Assembly (NCBI GenBank): GCA_003501375.1
Contig: DNPO01000236.1
Span: 1-7,526 of the forward strand
DNA: 7,526 bases
Reading direction: 5' to 3'
Origin: Candidatus Sumerlaeota bacterium
GTDB taxonomy: Bacteria > Sumerlaeota > Sumerlaeia > UBA8349
The notes beneath the pieces are model-generated. The model was not told the origin of the DNA. It searched no databases and saw only the letters and a program-made list of their open reading frames with translations. Positions 1-5,497 of the stretch are shown here, piece by piece. Positions within the stretch are counted from its first letter, which is position 1. Each line of letters opens with the position of its first letter. The translations under genes were made by a program, and so were the position numbers.

Positions 1-640
1 CTCCCATCGCGCGGAAAGCGCGGTACTCGGCGCGGGTTTCGAGGTTTGGCCCGGTTACGCCGACCAAAATGCCGCGATGGGTACGGATGCCTGCTTTGAG
101 CGCAACTTCCTCGCCCATCTCGATGAGCGCGTGATTATACGGCTCGAACATGTCGGGGAAACGCGGGCCGAGCGTGTCATCGTTTGGACCGACGAGCGGG
201 TTGACGCCCATCATGTTGATGAAATCCTCAATGAAAACGAGCGAGCCGCGCGGAATGTCCTGATTCATGCTACCGACGGCGTTCATGACGATGAGCATTT
301 CACAGCCGAGCGCTTTCATCACGCGCACGGGGAAGGTGACCTGCTTCATCGTGTAGCCTTCGTAGAAGTGGAAGCGGCCCTGCATGAGGCAGACGGGCTG
401 CCCGCCAAGATTGCCCAAGAGCAGGTTGCCGTGGTGCGATTCGACCGTGGAAAGCGGAAAATGCGTGATTTGGTCGTACGGGATGCGGGTCGCACCCTTG
501 ACGCGGTCGGCCAAAGCGCCCATGCCGGTGCCGCAAATGACGCCAACACGGGGAATGAGGGCGGTTTTTTCACGGATGGCCTCGACGGCCTCGGCGATTT
601 TAGTGCGTTCTTCTAAGACGAGGGGCGATGTGGTGGGCAT
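1..640 (-). CDS. punA: Purine nucleoside phosphorylase (class I, inosine/guanosine type), C-terminus cut by window edge
   Basis: Translating the minus strand from the ATG at 640-638 gives 213 residues that run off the left edge. Family members are about 270-280 residues, so roughly the last quarter is missing. The enzyme cleaves purine nucleosides with phosphate to a free base and (deoxy)ribose-1-phosphate in cytosolic purine salvage. Visible motifs are the phosphate-binding loop CGTGMG (36-41), STVESHHG (64-71), GRFHFYEGY (88-96), which carries the conserved Arg and His, GPNDDTLGPRFPDM (151-164) and TGPNLETRAEYR (196-207), which carries the base-binding Glu201. These match the trimeric PNP family rather than the hexameric DeoD type. 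The usual NAAGG base-site motif reads NAVGS (120-124), and the usual GPxFET Phe is Leu200. The start is supported by a GAAAGAG ribosome site 6 bases upstream. It lies 60 bp downstream of the UPF0235 gene on the same strand and is possibly cotranscribed. The codons are rich in third-position C. Confidence 0.93.
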   Translation of the reverse strand, partial: MPTTSPLVLEERTKIAEAVEAIREKTALIPRVGVICGTGMGALADRVKGATRIPYDQITHFPLSTVESHHGNLLLGNLGGQPVCLMQGRFHFYEGYTMKQVTFPVRVMKALGCEMLIVMNAVGSMNQDIPRGSLVFIEDFINMMGVNPLVGPNDDTLGPRFPDMFEPYNHALIEMGEEVALKAGIRTHRGILVGVTGPNLETRAEYRAFRAMG

Positions 641-663
641 GTTTGGCTCTTTCAAGAGAAGTT

Positions 664-704
664 TTATAGGGCTTATAAGGGCCTATAAGCCTTATAAGGC
701 TTAT
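664..704. repeat. TTATAAG-word palindromic intergenic repeat
   Basis: This AT/GC-alternating block contains the words TTATAGG, CTTATAAGG, CCTATAAG and CTTATAAGGC in succession. Its right part, 685-704, is a perfect 20-bp palindrome, ATAAGCCTTATAAGGCTTAT. The left part can fold alternatively, with TTATAGG (664-670) pairing to CCTATAA (682-688) around an inner CTTATAAG. The palindrome overlaps the stop codon of the UPF0235 gene (TAA at 703-701 on the minus strand). Read on the plus strand it is followed by a run of seven T (704-710), so it could terminate plus-strand transcription, although no plus-strand gene precedes it. Read on the minus strand, the direction of the flanking genes, there is no U-tract after the hairpin, so it is more likely an RNA processing or stability element than a terminator there. 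Confidence 0.75.
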
Positions 705-1006
705 TTTTTTGCAGCGGTTTGCAGGCGTTGTATGGCTTCGTCTACCGCCTGCTCCGGCAGGCTGATGCGAAAATCCTTGTCTCGGGAAGTGGTGCCACGC
801 AGGAGTTCCACCTGAGATTTCGCCACACCAACTGTTTTTGCCAGAAACTTGATAATGGCTGCGTTAGCCTCTCCGTCAACCGGCTTGGCCTGAATCCGTA
901 TCTTCAAACGATCTCCGTGGATTCCGGCGAATTCTGATTTAGAAGCCTGCGGCTGCACGTGGGTGCGGAGTTCGATGCCGCCGGGGACTTTCCTGATGGA
1001 TTCCAT
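701..1006 (-). CDS. yggU: UPF0235 (DUF167) YggU-family protein
   Basis: This 101-residue cytosolic protein of unknown biochemical role belongs to the conserved YggU/UPF0235 family, whose members are usually about 70-110 residues. Family hallmarks are an N-terminal strand reading LRTHVQPQASK, then RLKIRIQAKPVDGEANAA, IIKFLAKTVGVAKSQVELLRG and TTSRDKDFRI, which together cover most of the protein. No signal peptide or membrane segment is seen. The start is the ATG at 1006-1004; no strong Shine-Dalgarno sequence precedes it (a run of A and a GCG lie upstream), so initiation may be weak. It is the first gene of a minus-strand unit, and a PNP gene starts 60 bp downstream, with the palindromic repeat at 664-704 between them. 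The neighbourhood gives no clear functional hint, because family members occur beside many unrelated genes. Confidence 0.9.
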   Translation of the reverse strand: MESIRKVPGGIELRTHVQPQASKSEFAGIHGDRLKIRIQAKPVDGEANAAIIKFLAKTVGVAKSQVELLRGTTSRDKDFRISLPEQAVDEAIQRLQTAAKK

Positions 1007-1072
1007 GTTTTTTTCGCTAAATGGTCGCCCGGTGTGGGAAATTACGGGCGTCCCCCTCCGAAAAGGTGCATC

Positions 1073-1101
1073 TATGTACTCTAGAAAACGTACCCTGTCA
1101 A
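1073..1101 (-). promoter_or_regulatory. Putative sigma-70 promoter of the yggU-PNP unit
   Basis: On the minus strand a consensus -35 box TTGACA (1101-1096) is followed after exactly 17 bases by TACATA (1078-1073), a weaker -10 box. Transcription would start near 1066 and give a leader of about 60 bases. Within that leader, CGCCCG (1050-1045) can pair with CGGGCG (1031-1026) around a 13-base loop. The -35 is perfect and the spacing ideal, but the -10 matches consensus at only about half its positions. Confidence 0.5.
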
Positions 1102-1208
1102 GTTAAAACACGGGAATGAAGGAAATGAATTTTGCAGCAAAGACAAAATTGTGATGGCAAGGGGTCGCAAAAAGAGGCGGAAAAAGGTCAAAGCATACCG
1201 AAATGTTT

Positions 1209-1223
1209 GAATTTGTCAAATTC
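1209..1223. promoter_or_regulatory. Palindromic operator-like site upstream of hppA
   Basis: GAATTTG and CAAATTC form a perfect 7-bp inverted repeat around a single T. The site lies about 70 bp upstream of the TATAAT of hppA and about 110 bp upstream of the minus-strand -35, in an otherwise AT-rich non-coding stretch. Size and symmetry fit binding by a dimeric regulator. No regulator gene is in the window, and an AT-rich palindrome of this size could also arise by chance. Confidence 0.3.
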
Positions 1224-1265
1224 TCAAGAAACACTGACTTTTTTCAAGCATAATGTCGTTTTCCT

Positions 1266-1299
1266 TTGACTTTTTGGATATGTTTTCAGAGGGTATAAT
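1266..1299 (+). promoter_or_regulatory. Putative promoter of hppA
   Basis: A perfect -10 box TATAAT lies at 1294-1299, predicting a start near 1306. The -35 is ambiguous. TTGACT at 1266-1271 is the better match but sits 22 bp from the -10, which is too far for standard sigma-70. TTTGGA at 1273-1278 has a 15-bp spacer and matches less well. No extended TGn is present. The off-optimum -35 suggests that an activator or an alternative factor may help. Confidence 0.45.
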
Positions 1300-1305
1300 T
1301 CGGTA

Positions 1306-1384
1306 AATAGGGGTATTGCCCCAAGGGGGATGCACGGGGTTCTGCGGAGCCGCCCTGTCCCCATAAATACAAGTTTTGAGAAAC
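1306..1384 (+). other. GC-rich structured 5' leader of hppA
   Basis: About 90 bases lie between the predicted transcription start and the ATG. GGGG (1310-1313) can pair with CCCC (1319-1322) in a tight hairpin. Further on, GGGG near 1326-1329 can pair with CCCC near 1359-1362, enclosing an inner hairpin in which GGGGTT pairs with AGCC and CCC around CTGCGG. The ribosome site GGAGAG (1385-1390) lies just after this structure in an unpaired-looking A-rich stretch. I see no match to a riboswitch consensus that I can recall. The pairing was done by eye and no energies were computed. Confidence 0.35.
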
Positions 1385-1397
1385 GGAGAGAACGGTA

Positions 1398-3899
1398 ATG
1401 AGTCGGCAAACCGGGTTGGGGAAGGTGAGTTGGAGGAGCCTGTTGGGAGCGGCTGCGTTGACAGCACTGTGCGCCGCGCCTGCACTGGCGAGCGAAGCAG
1501 ACATCAAACTGCCGGATTTGGGCGCGGTGATGTTTTTTGGCGGCGCAATCCGAGGCGTTGTTCTTCTGTGGCTTGGCTTGATTGTGTGTGCGATTGGGTT
1601 GGCTTTTGGTTTGTTCCAGTATGCCCAGATTGACAAGGCTCCGGCGCACAAGTCGATGCAAGACGTGTCGGAAATCATTTGGGAAACCTGTAAGACGTAC
1701 TTGTTCCAGCAGGGCAAGTTCCTGGCGATGCTTTGGATTTTGATTGGCGCTTGCATGGCGTACTACTTTGGTAAATTGTCCGGGATGTCCGTGTTGAATG
1801 TGGGCGTCATTTTGCTGAGTTCTATCGTTGGTATTTTGGGTTCCTATGGCGTGGCGTGGTTTGGTATTCGCATCAACACCAAAGCCAACTCCCGTTCCGC
1901 GTTTGCGGCCCTCAAGCCGAAGACCGGTGCGCTGGATGCCTTGCTTGTCCCGATGAAGTCCGGTATGAGCGTTGGTTTGTTGCTGGTTTGCGTTGAATTG
2001 TTCTTCATGATCGTGATTCTGACTCTGCTTCCGTTGGACTTGGTTGGCCCCTGCTTCATTGGTTTTGCCATTGGAGAGTCGCTGGGCGCTTCCGCTCTGC
2101 GTATCGCTGGTGGTATCTTCACGAAGATCGCTGACATCGGTTCCGACTTGATGAAGATCGTTTTCAACCTTCCCGAAGATGACCCGAAGAACCCTGGTGT
2201 GATCGCGGACTGTACCGGTGACAACGCTGGCGACAGTGTTGGCCCGACCGCTGACGGTTTTGAAACCTATGGCGTTACCGGTGTTGCGCTCGTGTCCTTC
2301 CTGGCGCTGGCCTTGGCTGGTCCCGAGCAGCAAGCCGCTTGCGGTACGTTGATCATCTGGATTTTCGTCATGCGCGTTCTCATGATCGTGACCTCCTTGA
2401 TCTCCTACTTCATCAACGACGTCCTTACCAAGTCCCTCTATGGTGACGGCAAAGAGTTTGATCCCGAAAAACCGTTGACCCACTTGGTCATCATTACCTC
2501 GGTTGTGTCCATCGTCATTACCTACGTCGCGAGCGCGGTTCTGCTTCCGGCTTCGGAATTCGGTAACCTGTGGTGGGTGCTTTCGACGATTATCAGCTGC
2601 GGTACTATCGCTGGTGCGTTGATCCCCGAGTTTGTCAAGTTCTTCACCAGCACGAATTCTCGTCACGTGAAGGAAGTCGTTACCTGCTCCGAGCAGGGCG
2701 GCGCTTCGCTGAACATTCTGTCCGGTTTTGTGGCCGGTAACTTCTCCGCCTTCTGGCTGGGCTTGCTGATGATGATTCTGATGGTGGTTGCCTACCTGAT
2801 TTCTGGCAATGCCGACCTGATGAAACTGATGCCTGCCGAGTATCCCTTCGCCGCTCCGATTTTCGCGTTCGGTTTGGTTGCGTTCGGTTTCCTGGGTATG
2901 GGCCCGGTTACGATCGCGGTTGACTGCTTCGGCCCGGTTTCCGATAATGCCCAGTCCGTTTACGAACTGAGCCAGATCGAAGCCATCCCCGAAATTTCCA
3001 GCAAAATCGAAGCCGAGTTTGGTTTCAAACCCGACTTTGAGAATGCCAAGTTGAACCTTGAGAAAAATGACGGTGCGGGCAACACGTTCAAGGCCACGGC
3101 TAAGCCGGTGCTTATCGGTACCGCCGTTGTCGGCGCCACGACGATGGTGTTCGGTATCATCCTGCTGCTTCAGCACGCGTTGAAACCGATCTTTGGCGAC
3201 GTGGTTACGAAACTCAGCCTGGTTCAGCCGGAAATCATCTTCGGCTTGATGCTTGGTGGCGCGGTCATTTACTGGTTCACCGGTGCGGCGACGCAGGCGG
3301 TTGTTACCGGTTCGTACCGTGCGGTTGTGTACATCAAAGAGCACATGAAACTCGATGCTTCTACCGCTTCGATCAAGGACAGCAAGGAAGTCGTGAAGAT
3401 TTGTACGATGTATGCCCAAAAGGGTATGCTCAACATCTTCATCGTGCTGTTCTGCTCCTCGTTGGCGATTCCGCTGATTGACCCGTACCTCTTCATTGGC
3501 TACCTCATCTCCATTGCGTTCTTCGGTTTGTATCAGGCCGTGTTTATGGCGAACGCTGGTGGTGCTTGGGACAATGCCAAGAAAATCGTTGAAGTGGATC
3601 TGCGCGCCAAGAACACCCCGCTGCACGCTGCCGCCGTTATCGGCGACACCGTTGGCGATCCGTTCAAGGATACTTCTTCCGTCGCTCTGAACCCCGTGAT
3701 CAAGTTCACCACGCTGTTCGGTCTGTTGGCGGTGGAAATCGCGGTTTCGATGATTCTGGCGGAGAAGGCTGGCACGGGTTCGCCCGCGGTTCGTTATGCA
3801 ATCGCTGCCGTCCTTGCCGTGATCGCGTTGGTCTTCGTGTACCGTTCGTTCTTCGCCATGCGTATTCCGGTCGAAGCACCGGCTGGCAAGAAAGCATGA
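1398..3899 (+). CDS. hppA: Membrane-bound ion-translocating pyrophosphatase, divergent subfamily
   Basis: This 833-residue polytopic membrane protein has about 16 hydrophobic segments. It hydrolyses cytosolic pyrophosphate and pumps H+ or Na+ outward. The catalytic blocks in order are: FTK at 241-243 with D246 and D250, LPEDDPKNP (258-266) and IADCTGDNAGD (269-279), which together supply the Mg-PPi acidic residues; VDCFGPVSDNA (508-518); GNTFKA (561-566); FMANAGGAWDNAKK (716-729); and GDTVGDPFKDTS (749-760). The usual DLVGKVE signature after the second Asp is replaced by a one-residue-shorter DLMKIVF (250-256). Lys565 occupies the position where K+-independent enzymes carry Lys and K+-dependent ones Ala. 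Both features recall the divergent, K+-independent, Na+-regulated H+-PPases described from Chlorobium limicola and Cellulomonas fimi; placement in that subfamily is inference, and the ion cannot be read from sequence. Residues 1-31 look like a signal peptide with ALA|S cleavage. The start is supported by GGAGAG 7 bases upstream. Codons after the first third are strongly biased, suggesting high expression. Confidence 0.95.
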   Translation: MSRQTGLGKVSWRSLLGAAALTALCAAPALASEADIKLPDLGAVMFFGGAIRGVVLLWLGLIVCAIGLAFGLFQYAQIDKAPAHKSMQDVSEIIWETCKTYLFQQGKFLAMLWILIGACMAYYFGKLSGMSVLNVGVILLSSIVGILGSYGVAWFGIRINTKANSRSAFAALKPKTGALDALLVPMKSGMSVGLLLVCVELFFMIVILTLLPLDLVGPCFIGFAIGESLGASALRIAGGIFTKIADIGSDLMKIVFNLPEDDPKNPGVIADCTGDNAGDSVGPTADGFETYGVTGVALVSFLALALAGPEQQAACGTLIIWIFVMRVLMIVTSLISYFINDVLTKSLYGDGKEFDPEKPLTHLVIITSVVSIVITYVASAVLLPASEFGNLWWVLSTIISCGTIAGALIPEFVKFFTSTNSRHVKEVVTCSEQGGASLNILSGFVAGNFSAFWLGLLMMILMVVAYLISGNADLMKLMPAEYPFAAPIFAFGLVAFGFLGMGPVTIAVDCFGPVSDNAQSVYELSQIEAIPEISSKIEAEFGFKPDFENAKLNLEKNDGAGNTFKATAKPVLIGTAVVGATTMVFGIILLLQHALKPIFGDVVTKLSLVQPEIIFGLMLGGAVIYWFTGAATQAVVTGSYRAVVYIKEHMKLDASTASIKDSKEVVKICTMYAQKGMLNIFIVLFCSSLAIPLIDPYLFIGYLISIAFFGLYQAVFMANAGGAWDNAKKIVEVDLRAKNTPLHAAAVIGDTVGDPFKDTSSVALNPVIKFTTLFGLLAVEIAVSMILAEKAGTGSPAVRYAIAAVLAVIALVFVYRSFFAMRIPVEAPAGKKA

Positions 3900-3920
3900 G
3901 TGTCATAAGGCGGAGTAATT

Positions 3921-4007
3921 GAGCCGCCAAGATGCCAAGTAAAAGAGCCGCCAAGGACTTTTGTTCAAGTTCTTGGCGGCTCTTTTTGTTTGGCGTCTTG
4001 GCGGTTT
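3921..4007 (+). terminator. Nested giant-hairpin terminator built from GCCAAG words
   Basis: The inner stem of 19 bp pairs 3942-3960 with 3967-3985 around a six-base loop, with one G-U pair, and is followed by a T run (3983-3987). It is a strong Rho-independent terminator for hppA. An outer stem pairs CCGCCAAGATGCCAA (3924-3938) with TTGGCGTCTTGGCGG (3990-4004), with one G-U, and is followed by TTTT (4005-4008). The whole forms one hairpin of almost 90 bases. The word GCCGCCAAG appears twice on the left arm and its complement twice on the right arm. This is far longer than a normal terminator and resembles a repeat element that has taken on the terminator role. Confidence 0.88.
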
Positions 4008-4063
4008 TGCTTTTGGGCGACGATGAAAAATTGCGTTGTTTTTACTTTTCCGAGCGAATCCGT

Positions 4064-4091
4064 TTGATTTTTTCAGGTAGTTTCCTATGAT
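4064..4091 (+). promoter_or_regulatory. Putative promoter of the dedA pair
   Basis: TTGATT (4064-4069) and TATGAT (4086-4091) are separated by 16 bp, each one or two changes from consensus. This gives a predicted start near 4098 and a leader of about 70 bases. The -10 is embedded in a small palindrome, CCTAT-GAT-ATAGG (4084-4096), which could be an operator. It lies just after the hppA terminator, so the dedA genes have their own promoter. Confidence 0.5.
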
Positions 4092-4169
4092 ATAGGAGAT
4101 AGGTAGTGCTTGGCGTCCTGATGGGTGGGAGTAAGACTATCGTACTCGTAGTATCCTGAACGGTTTTTC

Positions 4170-4733
4170 ATGACTCTTTTACAGCGTCTTCTTGATTTTC
4201 TGGTAAATGCCAACCAATCCCTGGAAAGCTTCACGCAGCAATATGGCGTGTTGGTATACTTGGTTTTGTTTTTGATTATTTTTTGCGAATCGGGATTTTT
4301 GGTAGGGTGTTTTTTGCCGGGAGATTCCCTGCTGTTCACCGCAGGTTTTTTGGCAGGTACTGGCGTCTTGGAGTTTTGGCCTCTTTTAATTTTACTGATA
4401 GTCGCGACTATAACAGGATACAGCCTGAATTATTGGCAGGGGACGCGTACCGGGCCACATTTGTTTACCCAGAAACACAAGCGTTTTTTTAAGAAGGAAC
4501 ACATGATAAAAACCCACCAGTATGTGGAAAAGTACGGGGCGCGGGTTATTATCGCGGCGCGTTTCATTGGTTTTGTGCGAACGCTTGCGCCGTTTATGGC
4601 GGGTATGGGGAATATGTGTCCGTGGAGGTTTAATATTTGCAATATTATTGGTGGAGTGCTTTGGGTTGGTGCGTGTGTAAGTTTAGGGTACTTTCTATTT
4701 GATAATCCGCTGGTGCGGAAATTTTTTGCATAA
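4170..4733 (+). CDS. DedA-family membrane protein (YqjA/YghB-like)
   Basis: This 187-residue inner-membrane protein belongs to the DedA (SNARE-associated/VTT) family, whose members act as lipid-carrier flippases or ion-coupled transporters that support envelope integrity. Visible family features are a first hydrophobic stretch (28-45) containing Glu40, the loop FLPGDSLLFTAGFLAG (48-63) with Asp52, the short GYSLNYWQG (83-91), the block ARFIGFVRTLAPFMAGMG (130-147) with Arg131 and Arg137, and a C-terminal membrane helix (about 157-176). Glu40, Asp52, Arg131 and Arg137 line up with residues reported as essential in E. coli YqjA (E39, D51, R130, R136). The usual Pro of RFxPxxR is Gly134. The start is the first ATG after an in-frame TAG at 4149-4151; no clear Shine-Dalgarno sequence precedes it, so translation may be weak or leader-controlled. 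A second DedA gene begins 19 bp after its stop, so they are almost surely cotranscribed. Confidence 0.92.
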   Translation: MTLLQRLLDFLVNANQSLESFTQQYGVLVYLVLFLIIFCESGFLVGCFLPGDSLLFTAGFLAGTGVLEFWPLLILLIVATITGYSLNYWQGTRTGPHLFTQKHKRFFKKEHMIKTHQYVEKYGARVIIAARFIGFVRTLAPFMAGMGNMCPWRFNICNIIGGVLWVGACVSLGYFLFDNPLVRKFFA

Positions 4734-4752
4734 AAAAAAGGAACGCGATACG

Positions 4753-5466
4753 ATGCTGGAATACCTGATTCAATACGTGGACATGGGAGTGGAGATGGCC
4801 AAGGTGTGGGGGCCATTGCTGATTATTGTTCTGATGGCGATTGAGAGTTCGGTGGTTCCGCTTCCGAGCGAGGTGATAATTATTCCGGCGGGCGTGATGG
4901 TGGCACGGCAGGAGTTTATGTGGAGCGGCAATGTGTGGCTTTCCATGACGCTGGTGGTGGCTTGCGGGGCGTTTGGTTCCTTAATCGGGTCTTATGTGAA
5001 CTATGTTGTTTCATCGTGGCTGGGGCGCCCGATTTTGCATAAGTATGGCAAGTACTTTTTCCTGAGTCCACACCATCTGGACCGTGCGGAAGATTTGTTC
5101 CGGGAATATGGGGACGTCACGATTTTTGTTTGTCGTTTGCTGCCGGGAATACGGCATTTGATTTCGATTCCCGCGGGGATTTCGCGGATGGCTCTGGGGC
5201 GCTTCACCTTTTTCACGACCACTGGCGCAGGGCTGTGGTGCATCGTACTGGCTGCTTTAGGCTATTTCCTGGGCAAGGCTGCGGGGGTGGATAAGTCGTA
5301 TCGCGAGATCATTTTAAATGCGAAAAAAATGCTGCATGACAACACGGTTTGGGTGGTGTTGGGCAGCGCGATTTTGGTAGCGGGATATGTGTGGGTTCAC
5401 AAAAAGGTGATGAAGGGCAAGTCGTCTACCGCAGTGGAGCAGGGCGCGGAAGAAGCGGTTTCCTGA
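4753..5466 (+). CDS. Second DedA-family membrane protein
   Basis: From the ATG at 4753 the protein has 237 residues. An in-frame ATG at 4699 would add 18 residues and overlap the upstream gene, but the 4753 start has an AAGGA ribosome site 10 bases upstream, and the extra residues (a basic, non-conserved stretch) do not look like family sequence. DedA hallmarks are Glu31 and PLPSEVIIIPAG (36-47) in the first re-entrant region, GAFGSLIGSYVNYVVSSWLG (72-91), CRLLPGIRHLISIPAG (127-142) with Arg128, Arg134 and Pro140, and two further membrane helices (about 157-175 and 199-216). The cytoplasmic tail is Lys-rich, then acidic. It differs clearly from its upstream partner (PLPSE versus LPGDS motif), so the two represent different DedA branches rather than a recent duplication. 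The pair forms one operon, ended by the inverted repeat and T run at 5498-5681. Confidence 0.93.
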   Translation: MLEYLIQYVDMGVEMAKVWGPLLIIVLMAIESSVVPLPSEVIIIPAGVMVARQEFMWSGNVWLSMTLVVACGAFGSLIGSYVNYVVSSWLGRPILHKYGKYFFLSPHHLDRAEDLFREYGDVTIFVCRLLPGIRHLISIPAGISRMALGRFTFFTTTGAGLWCIVLAALGYFLGKAAGVDKSYREIILNAKKMLHDNTVWVVLGSAILVAGYVWVHKKVMKGKSSTAVEQGAEEAVS

Positions 5467-5497
5467 TTTGTTGATTGAAGGGCAAACAAAACTGCCA

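Noticed and set aside
77..616. A 179-codon plus-strand frame at the left end
   Set aside because: It lies wholly antisense to the PNP gene, whose motifs are unmistakable, and its His/Asp/Glu-rich product has no known domain.
1310..1362. Possible fluoride riboswitch before hppA, because a GATG sits next to G and C runs
   Set aside because: The conserved AAC segment and the downstream TGATGxCxCCTAC-like end are not present, so the consensus as I know it is not met.
1224..3626. An open frame of 800 codons on the minus strand opposite hppA
   Set aside because: The product is rich in His, Gln, Asn, Arg and Asp with no recognisable domain. It is what the antisense of a highly codon-biased hydrophobic membrane protein gives, and the hppA reading is certain.
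4121..4159. A 12-codon leader ORF (MGGSKTIVLVVS) ending 10 bases before the first dedA gene
   Set aside because: No ribosome site lies at a suitable distance, and it is short enough to occur by chance; conservation data would be needed.
4699..4752. Upstream ATG extending the second DedA protein by 18 residues
   Set aside because: It would overlap the preceding gene by 35 bases and add a basic, non-family stretch; the ATG at 4753 has a ribosome site at suitable spacing.
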